DNA of 60,079 bases from an uncultured bacterium (lineage in GTDB: Bacteria > Bacteroidota > Bacteroidia > Bacteroidales > Bacteroidaceae), in assembly GCA_945829425.1 (NCBI GenBank), contig CALZUQ010000011.1, positions 1 through 60,079 on the forward strand. Direction: 5' to 3'. The number at the start of each line of letters is the position of its first letter. The stretch's first letter is position 1. Position numbers and translations under genes: made by a program. Positions 43,437 through 53,599 of this stretch are shown piece after piece. The notes under the pieces are model-generated. The model ran no database searches, had not been told where the DNA came from, and saw only the letters and a program-made list of their open reading frames with translations.

Positions 43437-46400
43437 TTATTTTACATTCCTCAGATTGACGACTTTCCTGTTGCCGATGATGAAGATACCGTTAGTGTCA
43501 GGTTCCTTCACCTTCACTCCGTTGACAGAATAAATGTCTTTTGAAGCTGCGTCGGAAGAAGCGTTGCTTATGCCTGTCGGAACGCTCAGCGTGAGCCGTA
43601 CACGGTTGTGCAACGTTCCCTGGGCGTCAGAACTGAATGTGAAGTCCTCACAGATATTGAACGTCTCTCCTGTGGCGTTGTCAACAGCTCTGAGCTGTAT
43701 GCGCTCGTCGTCCGTCGTACCGCCATGAATGGTGAGGAACAGCACCCCATTGATACATGACGCTATGCCACGGCATTCCTCGCCGGCAAAGGCTCCTACG
43801 GTGTATGCTCCGTTTACGATGTTCCCCGCCTTGTCGAAGAGGTCGGCGGTAAGACACATCAGGCTCGGATGAGCATGACAGTCAACGTTCCACAGCTCTG
43901 GTGTCACGACAGCCTCGCGCGTCTTTGTCGTCTCTGTGGCACACAGGCGTACATTATTATAATAGAACTTGTTTCCCGACATAGACTTATACTGATATCC
44001 CTGTCCCGGAACCATGGTTTGCAGGTTTCCTGTCCATGTGCCTTTCTCGTAGATAGAGTATCCGCTTTCGAGGTTTGTTATGATGTCACCCTCTTCCGGC
44101 GTAAGGTTTGCGAGTGCCTCAGTGAGAGTCATCTCCTTGTCGAGAGGATAGCCCATCCAGTTCCAGCCCTTGCTGAGCACCACGGCGTCGTTCTTCGGAT
44201 TGAATATCTCACCGTCGAACTCCAGTTCCGCCGTGCCGTCGGTGAACACCTTCAGCGACTGTGTCGCAGATACGTCGCTGAGCTGTCCTATCCAACCTAA
44301 TACCGGGTCGCGGTACATCTCCTCTACCTGGCTCAGTATGCGCATCACGCTTTCCGGCAGACAGAAGTTCTCTGCCTTGATGGCTATTCCGAAGATGTGT
44401 GACGACCAGTTCCAGCCTTTGCTCTGCGTCAGTGTGAAGTCCTGCTTCAAGGCTCGGAAGGTTACGTTCACCTCAACATCGTCCACGTCGTCAGCGAGCA
44501 TATAGTTCAGCACGTCGTTTGACTCAGAATAATCCGTTCCGTTTATCGTCCACTTGTCAACGATATATCCGTTGCTTGGCACGGCAACCCATCTCAGCAT
44601 CTCGTTGGAGTTGTATATACCGTCGGCGGAGCCGATGATCATTCCGTTTACAGGCGTCTGTACCGTGACGTTGTGTGTGACAGGAGTGAAGTACGCACGA
44701 ATGTCGGCGTTTGCTGTTACGGTATAGTTGAGCACCGTTCCGTTGTTCTCCAGAAGCGTCTCGTCCTGTATGCGCTCTCCGTTCACAGTCCAGTATGCGA
44801 AGCGGTATCCGCTGTTTGCCTTTGCCGTGAGCTTCAGTGCTCCATGCTCGTATTCGCCCGTCGCCTTGTCAATGGTTCCGTAGGTGTCCTCCGGAGCTAC
44901 GCAGATGTCGAGCATGGCCTTGATGGTGAACTCCTCGTTCCATTCTATCTTCGCTGTTCCCTCGCCGTTAGCCTTCGACACTTTCTCCTTAAGCTTGTCG
45001 AGCTGAATGGTGAAGGAGTGCTTGCCCGGAGCCGGTGTTACGTTCTCCAAGCTTACGGTGAAGTCCTGATAAGAGTCCTTCTTGATAATCTGGTCGCCCA
45101 GATCCTTGGTGTCATCGTCAATGGCAAGCATGGTGTACTGAGCGTAGAGATTCCTGATCTCCTTGTTGAACTCCACACGTATCTTCTTTACCGGAACGTT
45201 CAACGCCTCTCCGGCGTTCAGCTCCTTGCCGTCAGCGTCGAGGAGGTGGAATGCCGTCACCTTCAGCTTGTCGCCCGGACGAGCCTCATAGGTGAGGGTG
45301 TATGTCTCGCTCGTTCCGCTGATGTTGTCTGCGAAGTGCAGGAGGTTCTCGCTGAGCACGGAGTAATCTATGCCCACCGTGGTGTCCGTCTGCCAGAAAT
45401 TGGCAGCCGATACCGTTGCTCCGTCACTCTTGCGCACCACCTTCGTGAGCACCATGACACCGTTTGTCGGGTCATGTATCTCACCGTAAACCCATCCGGC
45501 ACTCTTTGCCGAGAGCGTGAGGGTGTATGTGCCGCTCGTTCCCGTCACGGTGCAGTCGTCAGAGACAATCTCCACCGGCAGCAGGTCGTTGGAAGCTGCT
45601 GTCATTACAGCGTCCGGCATACGGTTCTCGTCGTCGTCAGAGTTTATCAGGTAGCTGTCGCCCTGTGACAATGCCTCGACAGCGTATTCTATGTTTGCAG
45701 CATTCTCTCCCTCGGCAGGGTCAGAAGCCTCGGCGTCGTGAGAAGAGCGTATGCTGCGCACCAGTTCGTATATGCCGTCAATGCTTACCTCCATGTCGCC
45801 TCCTTCGTAGCTTACGCTGGTCTCGTCGGCTATCTTGCCCATGTCGGCGATATGTGCCGTCTCCTTTGCGTTATACATCCAGTGGAACGTGGTGCTCTGG
45901 TCTTTCGCTATGCCTTTTGACGCAGCAGAGGTGAAGTCATAGACACCTGCCTCGCCGTCGAGGGCGGAGTAGAGGCAGTTGTATGCCACCACCGAGCCGT
46001 CGGCATTTGCCACGACGCTGAAGTCGTTGTTACGTACCGTCACGCCCTCGACAGCCGCCGAACCGGTGTTGCGCACCTTCATGACCACTTCTGCCGGCTG
46101 GTTTCCGCCGAGGAAGTCACGCTGTACGAGATATGTCAGCGCCACCTTGCCTACCGGGTTCACCTTCAGCGTGAGACATGGCATCATCGCTGTGCTCTGC
46201 ATGCCGCCCCAGAAGTATGCCAGCTGTCCTCCGAGGAGTATCTCTATAGCCCCTTCGGCAGCTATCGTAGCTTCCGGCGTGAACGTCAGGTGTATCTCCT
46301 TCTCGCTCTTTGCCGGTACCGTCGTCGTGGCGTCGGCAGCGAGAGTCACCATGTCGGTGAGCTCCTGCTCTTCCGTCTCTTTGTCCCAGGCGTTGTGTAT

Positions 46401-49400
46401 GAAGCGTACCTTCGTCATGTCACGGTCGCTGTTGTTTGTCACCTTCAGAGTTGCCTTGACAGGTTGACCCGCCTTTATCTGTGACACCTCTTCGAAGGTC
46501 AGCGTGAAGTAACCGCCTACGGTGGGCAGATAACTGCCTGCCTCTTTCGTGTCTTCGCCTTCGGCTTTGTTTTCTGCGCCCCACTCTTCATCGTCGTCGT
46601 AAGTACCATCACCTCCGTCGTCATCTTTCTCCGGCTCCGGTATTACCGGCGACGGTTCCGGCTGCTCTGGCGACGGTGCTTCAGCCACCTTTCCTACGAG
46701 GTGCTGGTAGATGTCACTTTCCGAGAGAGCCTGTTCGGCGACGTTGAATCCGTACCACATCCTCATGGACGCTATCACCCTTCGCCTCATGTTCTCCGGG
46801 CATTTATAGCTTACGTTGAGCACGTAGCTCTCTCCCGGGTTGAGCATGGCAGGATATCCGTTTGTGACGTTCATGACGACGCCTTCAAGCGATGTCGGGA
46901 AGTAAAGCACAGGGGCTATGGCCACGCGGCTTCCCACGTTTGTCAGCACGATGTCCGTTGTGCCGGAGGTGCTGTTGAAAGCGTTGTCCTCGAACTGTGG
47001 CACCACGATTGCCTGTGGTGCTTTCAGGTCGATGTCAATCATCGGCACCATGGTGTATGAGTTGTCCTCAAAGTTCTGTGATGTCACGAAGTTTGTCAGC
47101 ACGGCACGGTAAGGCAGCGTGAAGCTCAGCGCCTTGTTCTCGCCCGGTCCTACGTTCACGGTCTTCACCACAGCCACGTGGCGCAATCCCTGTATGCTGA
47201 CTTCGTACGAGCCTTCTGTCATTTTCTGGCATGTCCACGAGCCCTGCTGGTTCATCATGCCGGTGAACACTACCTTTCCAGTGCGTGTATTCCTTACCTT
47301 AACGATAGCCCCAGCCACCTTCGAGAAGTCGTTGTTTGCCAGAGCGTAAACGTCCTTGGCTGTCACCGTGAGGTCAGAGAACTCGTCGCCCGTCACGGTG
47401 ACGTTGACCTTTGCCGTTGCTGCCACGCCGTTTTCTGAGGTGACGTTCATCTGTGTGGAGTACGTACGTCCTGTATGCATGGTGCTGAGACATGTCAGCT
47501 GCATCCTGATTGTCGTGCTCTCGCCCGGCGCGAGTGACGGCAGTTCCTCAGGAGCCAGTGATGTCAGCCACCTGATGTCTGACGGTATGCTTACGTACAG
47601 TTTTCCCGACTCCTTAAGTCCGTAGTTCGTTATCTTCACGTCCACCGTACGGTTGGAGTTTATGAGTAGCGTGGTGTTCAGCGGAGAAGGGGAGATATAT
47701 AGGTTCGCACTTGTAGCACGACATAGATAGCGGTACTGAAGACCTACCGACACGCCCTCGGCACATGCCGCCTTCACGGTGAAGGTCTCGTAGCTGCGGC
47801 TTGTCATAGCCACGGTAGGGTTGACTGTATATTCCACGTCGACATACCTTCCCGGGTCAATGGTGCCTGAGATGCTGCCAAGAGTCAGACGGCAGCCGTA
47901 AGGCAGTGCGGTATTCGTCAGCTGAATGCCGCTGATGGGTTTCGCCGAGAGGTTTCTGATGCGCAGGGTGCCTTTCTTGACGTAGTTCTCGTCGCATGTC
48001 AGCGTTGTGGTGTTGAGGTCTGTTATGCTCATGTTGTAGACGTTGACCTTGACGGTTTGAGCCGGGTCGGTTTGTCCGAGTGCTGTAGCCACTACGACCA
48101 TCTCTCCGTATGCCGAACGGTCGACGAGCACCTGTGCCGAGAAGTTTCCGGCAGCGTCAATCTGTGTGTCGGCATAGCTGTTCTGTCCGCTGCTGGAGGC
48201 ATTGGCAGGTGTCAGCCTTACCCTTACGGTTTGTCCGTTGAGCTTGCCTTCCATCTTGCCCACTACCTGGACGTATTCTCCCGGCAGATAGTCAGCCTTG
48301 TCGGTTCTGATCTCCTTCACGGCGAACGGTGCAGCGATAGAGACCTCCTCAAAGACGTTCACGCAGTTGTTGTTGACAGAGAACTCGTTTATGGCGTTGT
48401 CGCTGTTCACCACGGCATAGAGCCAGCGAGTGCCTACGATGTTCGGCACAGGAGCAGTGACAGCCACCGTCGTCTCGTCGCCGGCAGGAAGCTCCCTGCC
48501 AACGGTTGTGGAGAATATCGGCGTTGTGGAGACATAGCGTCCGAGGCGGCTTGCTGAAGCAAAGTAGAAGTCCACCTTGCAGTTGGCTGGCAGGGCGTAT
48601 GTTCCTACGTTCCGAACTACGGCATTGAACGTTGCGTCGATGCCTGAGAACAGCTCGCCCTCATGGCTTACTGACGCTACGGCAGCGTCGGGGAGGGTGC
48701 GGTCGGTCACTCTGAGAGTCATCTGACCTTGTGCTATGTTTGCTCCGTTGGCTGTTATCGTGACATACCGCTCGTCGCCCTCTGTGGTGTTCTTGGCAGC
48801 AGAGACGGTGAACGTCGTCGAGGAATATCCCGACGGTATGGTGACAGTAGCCGGCACGGTGATGTCGGAAGCGGCAGACGAGAGACTTACCGTGAGGTCG
48901 CCGCTCAGCGACGGCACGTATCTCGTAACACCCATCTGCACTGTCGAGCCTTCTGCTATGCTCGTGCAGTGGGTGTAGAGTGCGAGATATGGCGACTCGT
49001 CGTCGACAATGGTCAGCGTGCCAGAGGCGTAAGCCTTGTCGGAGGATGGCGCATACTGGTTGTCGGCGTCTATATACGCTTCGGCTGTTACGCTGCATGT
49101 GCGTGTACCGTCAACCGCGCTGTTGTCCGTCACGCCGAGCGTTACCTCCACGCCGTTTTCTCCGGCAGGTATCTCAACGAGTGTCGCTGCCGGAGCCACC
49201 TCGCCTCGGCTTGTCTTTATCCTCACCTTCATAGCGTTGGCGTTTGTCCCTCCGCTGCGGCTTATCCATGCCGTCGTAGCAGAGTTGCCGGCGTTCTCGC
49301 TTACTGTCGAAGGCGAGAGGGTCATCTTCAGCGTAGGACGGTCGTTGTCCAAGAGTGTGAGATATGCGTATGAAGTATAATAGTCAGGAGCGGAAACGGA

Positions 49401-50861
49401 GAACCGCACGCTCTTGTCCAACTGCACGATGTCATCGTCGATGCTTGTGATCGTGATAGTCTTCGAGCTCTCGCCCTGTGCGAATGTTATGGCAGGGATG
49501 GCTTCGAAACGTGTTATGTCGCTGCATGCGACGTTCAGCGTGAGCTCGTCGGTAAGTTCACCGCCTCGTGTGATAGTGAGAGCTGCTTTATCTCCCTCTG
49601 TTATTTCCGTCTGTGAGAGGGCAAGGGTCAGCGGATTGCTGTCGTTGTCAATGCGGTTGATATGTATGGTCTTGCCTTCATATCCATGGGCGGCGTTTAC
49701 TGTTATGTCGCCTTCCTTGGCTCTTACGATATTATCGTCAACAGAGTAAATGCAGAACGAAACCGATGCTGCTCCCTTGGGTATTGTTACTGTAGTCGGC
49801 AGGATATTGTAGTTGTTGCTGCCAGTGCAGAAAAGTTTATCAACCGACGATGTCAAGTCAAACTTTTCGCTCACGCTCCAATCTCCAGAACGGGTCAGTG
49901 TGAGTCTTGCATATCCGTATGTTCTTCCCTCATATACATTGGTGTCACTTGTTGAGAGATAGAGCAGCTTGTTCACAGTTGTATAGCCCCCGGAGTATCC
50001 AGAGTTGTTGCCTTGGTATGCTATAAGCTCTCCGCAACCTGATGCAGGAGTGATTTCCACATACGTCTTGCATTCTCCGTCGATGTGCATCGCAGAGGGC
50101 AGGATGGTGGTGTAGGTCATCTCTTTGCTTACTCCACCGGCGAGTGTGCCGCTGTCGCTTTGCGTGCCGATGTATGTCCTAACGCCTGTGGTCTCGTTTT
50201 CCATATACAACTTGGCTGTCCAGCCAGCCTTGGTGGCTCCGTCGCCTTGGTTTCTCACAGTGTAGTTGAACGTAGCCTTTTCACCAGGAGTCACTGCTGT
50301 TGCCGTAGGAGAAGTATAGATGTTCTCAACCACGAGGTCGGGGAGTCCCTCCGTGCTAACGGAGAAGGTGCTCTCGTTGCTCGTTTCAGTGGCGATGTTA
50401 CGTCCTGCGTTGTTTGCGAGAACGATATTGCTTACGGTGATAGGGTAGGGTGTCGCTGTCTTGCCGTCGTCGTATGGCGACATAGGTATGCGCAGCAAGA
50501 TGCCTGAGTTACCCTTCAGCTTCTTGTTCTCCATAGACGTGAGCATCACGGTGATGGTCTTTCCGCTGACGCTTGACGATACGGCATGACCGTTGGCACG
50601 GTTTGTCATGGTGACTATGCCGTCGGAAGGGATGCTGAACGGCAGTGTGACGTCAAACTGTGCCGCCACGATGTCGTCGTCGTTGTCGAGGTAGACAGGT
50701 ATGTTTACCGTGCCTCCTACCTTGCCTACAACGGGCTCTATGTAAAGCCTGTTGTCTGCCTGCGTCTCAAGCGTCACGCCTCCCGTAAACGTCGCAAGGA
50801 CGAGGGCGAAGAGGCTCAGAAGTCTGAGACATGATGGGTTTCTGAATCTTGAATGTGTCAT
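43437..50861 (-). CDS. Giant multidomain surface protein: cohesin-like, CARDB, Calx-beta, InlB-like repeats
   Basis: 2474 residues. After a signal peptide (LRLLSLFALVLATFTGGV) come: a cohesin-like beta-sandwich (about 33-167: GKVGGTVNIPVYLDNDDDI, FDVTLP, GILLRIPM); a CARDB domain from about 172 (LPDLVVENIYTSP); several Calx-beta-like repeats (about 305-720, each with a TEGD/AENA-type core); a second CARDB-like domain from about 724; more Ig-like domains; an acidic, proline-rich linker (about 1395-1445); further Ig-like domains; two InlB/Listeria-Bacteroides-type repeats near 2014-2130 (GYRFAYWTVNGERI, GYIVDKWTINGT); and a C-terminal segment, YSVNGVKV...GIFIIGNRKV, like a type IX sorting domain. 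It starts 1 bp after the stop of the 902-residue gene. It may be an adhesin or scaffold. Confidence 0.8.
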   Translation of the reverse strand: MTHSRFRNPSCLRLLSLFALVLATFTGGVTLETQADNRLYIEPVVGKVGGTVNIPVYLDNDDDIVAAQFDVTLPFSIPSDGIVTMTNRANGHAVSSSVSGKTITVMLTSMENKKLKGNSGILLRIPMSPYDDGKTATPYPITVSNIVLANNAGRNIATETSNESTFSVSTEGLPDLVVENIYTSPTATAVTPGEKATFNYTVRNQGDGATKAGWTAKLYMENETTGVRTYIGTQSDSGTLAGGVSKEMTYTTILPSAMHIDGECKTYVEITPASGCGELIAYQGNNSGYSGGYTTVNKLLYLSTSDTNVYEGRTYGYARLTLTRSGDWSVSEKFDLTSSVDKLFCTGSNNYNILPTTVTIPKGAASVSFCIYSVDDNIVRAKEGDITVNAAHGYEGKTIHINRIDNDSNPLTLALSQTEITEGDKAALTITRGGELTDELTLNVACSDITRFEAIPAITFAQGESSKTITITSIDDDIVQLDKSVRFSVSAPDYYTSYAYLTLLDNDRPTLKMTLSPSTVSENAGNSATTAWISRSGGTNANAMKVRIKTSRGEVAPAATLVEIPAGENGVEVTLGVTDNSAVDGTRTCSVTAEAYIDADNQYAPSSDKAYASGTLTIVDDESPYLALYTHCTSIAEGSTVQMGVTRYVPSLSGDLTVSLSSAASDITVPATVTIPSGYSSTTFTVSAAKNTTEGDERYVTITANGANIAQGQMTLRVTDRTLPDAAVASVSHEGELFSGIDATFNAVVRNVGTYALPANCKVDFYFASASRLGRYVSTTPIFSTTVGRELPAGDETTVAVTAPVPNIVGTRWLYAVVNSDNAINEFSVNNNCVNVFEEVSIAAPFAVKEIRTDKADYLPGEYVQVVGKMEGKLNGQTVRVRLTPANASSSGQNSYADTQIDAAGNFSAQVLVDRSAYGEMVVVATALGQTDPAQTVKVNVYNMSITDLNTTTLTCDENYVKKGTLRIRNLSAKPISGIQLTNTALPYGCRLTLGSISGTIDPGRYVDVEYTVNPTVAMTSRSYETFTVKAACAEGVSVGLQYRYLCRATSANLYISPSPLNTTLLINSNRTVDVKITNYGLKESGKLYVSIPSDIRWLTSLAPEELPSLAPGESTTIRMQLTCLSTMHTGRTYSTQMNVTSENGVAATAKVNVTVTGDEFSDLTVTAKDVYALANNDFSKVAGAIVKVRNTRTGKVVFTGMMNQQGSWTCQKMTEGSYEVSIQGLRHVAVVKTVNVGPGENKALSFTLPYRAVLTNFVTSQNFEDNSYTMVPMIDIDLKAPQAIVVPQFEDNAFNSTSGTTDIVLTNVGSRVAIAPVLYFPTSLEGVVMNVTNGYPAMLNPGESYVLNVSYKCPENMRRRVIASMRMWYGFNVAEQALSESDIYQHLVGKVAEAPSPEQPEPSPVIPEPEKDDDGGDGTYDDDEEWGAENKAEGEDTKEAGSYLPTVGGYFTLTFEEVSQIKAGQPVKATLKVTNNSDRDMTKVRFIHNAWDKETEEQELTDMVTLAADATTTVPAKSEKEIHLTFTPEATIAAEGAIEILLGGQLAYFWGGMQSTAMMPCLTLKVNPVGKVALTYLVQRDFLGGNQPAEVVMKVRNTGSAAVEGVTVRNNDFSVVANADGSVVAYNCLYSALDGEAGVYDFTSAASKGIAKDQSTTFHWMYNAKETAHIADMGKIADETSVSYEGGDMEVSIDGIYELVRSIRSSHDAEASDPAEGENAANIEYAVEALSQGDSYLINSDDDENRMPDAVMTAASNDLLPVEIVSDDCTVTGTSGTYTLTLSAKSAGWVYGEIHDPTNGVMVLTKVVRKSDGATVSAANFWQTDTTVGIDYSVLSENLLHFADNISGTSETYTLTYEARPGDKLKVTAFHLLDADGKELNAGEALNVPVKKIRVEFNKEIRNLYAQYTMLAIDDDTKDLGDQIIKKDSYQDFTVSLENVTPAPGKHSFTIQLDKLKEKVSKANGEGTAKIEWNEEFTIKAMLDICVAPEDTYGTIDKATGEYEHGALKLTAKANSGYRFAYWTVNGERIQDETLLENNGTVLNYTVTANADIRAYFTPVTHNVTVQTPVNGMIIGSADGIYNSNEMLRWVAVPSNGYIVDKWTINGTDYSESNDVLNYMLADDVDDVEVNVTFRALKQDFTLTQSKGWNWSSHIFGIAIKAENFCLPESVMRILSQVEEMYRDPVLGWIGQLSDVSATQSLKVFTDGTAELEFDGEIFNPKNDAVVLSKGWNWMGYPLDKEMTLTEALANLTPEEGDIITNLESGYSIYEKGTWTGNLQTMVPGQGYQYKSMSGNKFYYNNVRLCATETTKTREAVVTPELWNVDCHAHPSLMCLTADLFDKAGNIVNGAYTVGAFAGEECRGIASCINGVLFLTIHGGTTDDERIQLRAVDNATGETFNICEDFTFSSDAQGTLHNRVRLTLSVPTGISNASSDAASKDIYSVNGVKVKEPDTNGIFIIGNRKVVNLRNVK

Positions 50862-50862
50862 A

Positions 50863-53571
50863 TTATTGTTTGATCTTTATATTTGCTATCTGTTTGCCGT
50901 CAGCCTTTATGTTGAGTATATATACGCCCGGGGGAATGGTGCAGCTTATGGCTGTCTCTCCCGCTTCGAGGCGTTCTGTATGCTCCTGCATCAAGGTTAT
51001 GCCGCTCGGTGTGGTCAGCGTGATGTCTACGTTGTCGAGGGCTGTCGGCGTGACGAGCGTTATGGCGTCGTTGCTTACCGTGACCTTCAGCGTAGAGAGG
51101 TGTTGCGGATGTATGGACGTCGGAACGTTGGAGAGCGTCACGCCAATTTCCTTGGCGTCCATGCCTGAGAGCATGGCTCCGGAAACCGTCGCTGCGGTGT
51201 TTGACATGCGTAGGATTTGTGTCGTTCCTGCCGGTATCGCCTTTCCCGTAGGAGAGTATATGACGTGGCGTGTTCCGGTAAGGGTATTCCGCGATGCCAT
51301 CTGGAAGTCCTTGCGGCTGAGCCTCAGGCTCACCTCGTCGGTGGTTGTGCCTTCAAGGCTTACCTCTAAGGCTCCCACCTCGCTGTCGCTGTCGAGCCAA
51401 AGCCCCTCGCCGTCGGTGTAGAGCCTGCTGCAGGTCTCTGCCGTTGCCATTGCCGCACGGCGTGCCGCCGCAATATCCGGTGATATGTCGTTGTCGAGAA
51501 TGATGTTCACCGTGCATACCACGTCCTGAACGTTTATGGCTTTGTCAGGATATGTATTTGCCGCCGACTTTCCGAAGAGTGGTATCAGCTGAGGCTTGAA
51601 CACGCTGCTTATGGTTGTCTGCACGTCGAGGACGTCTGTCGCACCGCTCATGTCTGCATCGCCGTCCACGTATGTCATGACAGCCGGGTAGAGCGTGCCG
51701 TCTGACGAGCGGAGGAACACCTTATGGTCTTGCTCGTATTCGTAGACGTAGGGCGAGGAAGCCCACTGGGTGGAGTATGTCTTCTCTGTCCCGCTCTGTC
51801 CCGCAAGTGTGGCGTAATATGCCGTCGACTCCCTGTTGTCTCTCTCCATAATATATAAGGTTGAAGGCACAGGCTTGTTCTGTGAGAGGCTGTAGATCAT
51901 GACGGTAGGGAGAGTGACGTTCTGCTCAGTGCTTATGAAGAACCTTACGGGACTTAGCTGTGACAGCTCGTTGTCGGTGCGGTCGGCAAACTGCTGTCCT
52001 TTGTTCAGTGAGGTGACAGAGGCAGGCAGTGAGGTGAGGCCGCTGATGCTGTTACGGCTGATGTTGAGAGTCTTCAGCTTTGTAAGGTTGCTGACGAACG
52101 ACGTGATGTCTCCCGTGATGTTGTTGCGCGAGATGTTCAGGGATGTCAGTTCAGGGAGATACAGCGTATGCTTGCTGACGCTTCCGCTGAGGTTGTTGCC
52201 CTCCAAGGCTATCTCCTTCACGCGTGAATATCCCATGTCGTCAGGTTCGGAGAACGTCACGCCGGGGAAGTCGGTGGCTTCCATGTCCGTGTCCTTGAAT
52301 GTCCACGGCGTTGTCCAGCTTGCGCCGTTGAAGGCATTGTAGAGGTTCTTGAGGGCGAGCAGGTCGTTGGGCTCTACCATGAATACCCTCACGACCTTGG
52401 TGTAGTTCACCTCGGCAGATTCTATCGTGGAGACTTTTCCTGCATCGTCGCCGAACATGATGTGGAACGTTGCGGTGAGCGTCTCGTTGTCGCTTGCCTT
52501 CGACATGATGTAGTCGGGTACGGTGAGTTGCTTCTCGAAGACGAAGGTGTTGCCTTCCGTCTCCACGTCTTCCGTCACCGCCATGTCTTCGCGCTCGTCC
52601 CACCAGTATTTATACCATGTCACCTTGCTGTTTCCCGAAGGCTTGTTCTTCAGGAACACCCAAGTCTTCGGGGTGCTGTATCTGCCACGGAGGTCTTTCA
52701 GACGGTAAACCAAGGTGTGGAGGCCGTACCTGAGTGTCGTAGCGTCAATGCTCAGGTTTATCTCACCCTCGCTGACCGTCACGTCCTTCACGCCGTTGCT
52801 GATGTTGTCAATCCAATACTCCACGTTAGACACCTTGTTGTCGATGGACTCGTCGCGGAGTTCCTCGCGGAGGAACATCCAGGTCTTGGGCATACTGTAT
52901 CTGCCGATGACATCCTTCACTCTATAGTTGAGGGAGTGAAGACCAAGACTGTATTTAGATGCGTCAACCACGAAACTGATTTCATTTCCGTCTGTTTCGA
53001 TAGTCTCCACACCGTTGCTGATGTCGTCAATCCAATACTCCACGTTAGACACCTTGTTGTCGATGGATTCATCGCGAAGTTCTTCGCGCATGAACATCCA
53101 TGTATATAGTGGGCTGTATCGTCCTTCGTTGTTCAGAAGGCGGTAGTTGAGCGTGTGGAGTCCCTCGCTCACCTCCGCGGCTTCTACGGTAAACGCCACT
53201 TGCGAGCCGTTCACCGTAAGCTCTTTTTTCTCGTTGCTGTCAATCCAATACTCTGCTTTCACCACCTTCACTTCCTCGTTCTGTGGCAGTGCCCTGACTA
53301 TGAAGGGCCAGGCGAGCGGAGTGCTCCAATTGCCCTCACTGTCTTGGAAGCGGCAGTAGAAGTGGTGCAATCCCTCGCTGCATCCCTCAGGGTCGATGGT
53401 GAGCTGCAGTGTCTGCTCGCTCTGTCCGTTGAGGTTGCCGGAGGAAAAGAGCGTCCCGATATTGTCTATCCAATATTCATATTTGGCGAGCGTCCTTTCC
53501 TGGGCTTGCGCCTGTGACAGCAATAGAAGAGCAAGGAAAGAGACGATACCTCTTTTCTTCTTTATTGCCAT
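50863..53571 (-). CDS. Surface protein with tandem YWID repeats, LRRs, dockerin-like module and sorting tail
   Basis: 902 residues with a signal peptide ending AQAQ. Residues about 25-320 are four repeats of 73-80 residues, each with EYWIDN, GLHxLNYR and a TWMFxREEL end. Then a short domain opening NDLLALKNLYNAFNGASW, leucine-rich repeats (LTSLNISRNNITG), and a dockerin-like pair at about 636-695: loop 1 DADMSGATDVLD has Asp/Asp/Ser/Asp/Asp at calcium positions, loop 2 NTYPDKAINVQD is partly degenerate. The C-terminus (GETAISCTIPPGVYILNI) resembles a type IX sorting domain. From the LRR onward it is paralogous to the 1294-residue protein. Confidence 0.8.
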   Translation of the reverse strand: MAIKKKRGIVSFLALLLLSQAQAQERTLAKYEYWIDNIGTLFSSGNLNGQSEQTLQLTIDPEGCSEGLHHFYCRFQDSEGNWSTPLAWPFIVRALPQNEEVKVVKAEYWIDSNEKKELTVNGSQVAFTVEAAEVSEGLHTLNYRLLNNEGRYSPLYTWMFMREELRDESIDNKVSNVEYWIDDISNGVETIETDGNEISFVVDASKYSLGLHSLNYRVKDVIGRYSMPKTWMFLREELRDESIDNKVSNVEYWIDNISNGVKDVTVSEGEINLSIDATTLRYGLHTLVYRLKDLRGRYSTPKTWVFLKNKPSGNSKVTWYKYWWDEREDMAVTEDVETEGNTFVFEKQLTVPDYIMSKASDNETLTATFHIMFGDDAGKVSTIESAEVNYTKVVRVFMVEPNDLLALKNLYNAFNGASWTTPWTFKDTDMEATDFPGVTFSEPDDMGYSRVKEIALEGNNLSGSVSKHTLYLPELTSLNISRNNITGDITSFVSNLTKLKTLNISRNSISGLTSLPASVTSLNKGQQFADRTDNELSQLSPVRFFISTEQNVTLPTVMIYSLSQNKPVPSTLYIMERDNRESTAYYATLAGQSGTEKTYSTQWASSPYVYEYEQDHKVFLRSSDGTLYPAVMTYVDGDADMSGATDVLDVQTTISSVFKPQLIPLFGKSAANTYPDKAINVQDVVCTVNIILDNDISPDIAAARRAAMATAETCSRLYTDGEGLWLDSDSEVGALEVSLEGTTTDEVSLRLSRKDFQMASRNTLTGTRHVIYSPTGKAIPAGTTQILRMSNTAATVSGAMLSGMDAKEIGVTLSNVPTSIHPQHLSTLKVTVSNDAITLVTPTALDNVDITLTTPSGITLMQEHTERLEAGETAISCTIPPGVYILNIKADGKQIANIKIKQ

Positions 53572-53599
53572 ATCTTAATCTTTTTTATTCGATAGTGTA

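Noticed and set aside
44673..45668. A 331-codon + strand frame opposite the giant surface gene
   Set aside because: It is a shadow of the - strand gene with low-complexity Val/Leu/Arg content and no family motif.
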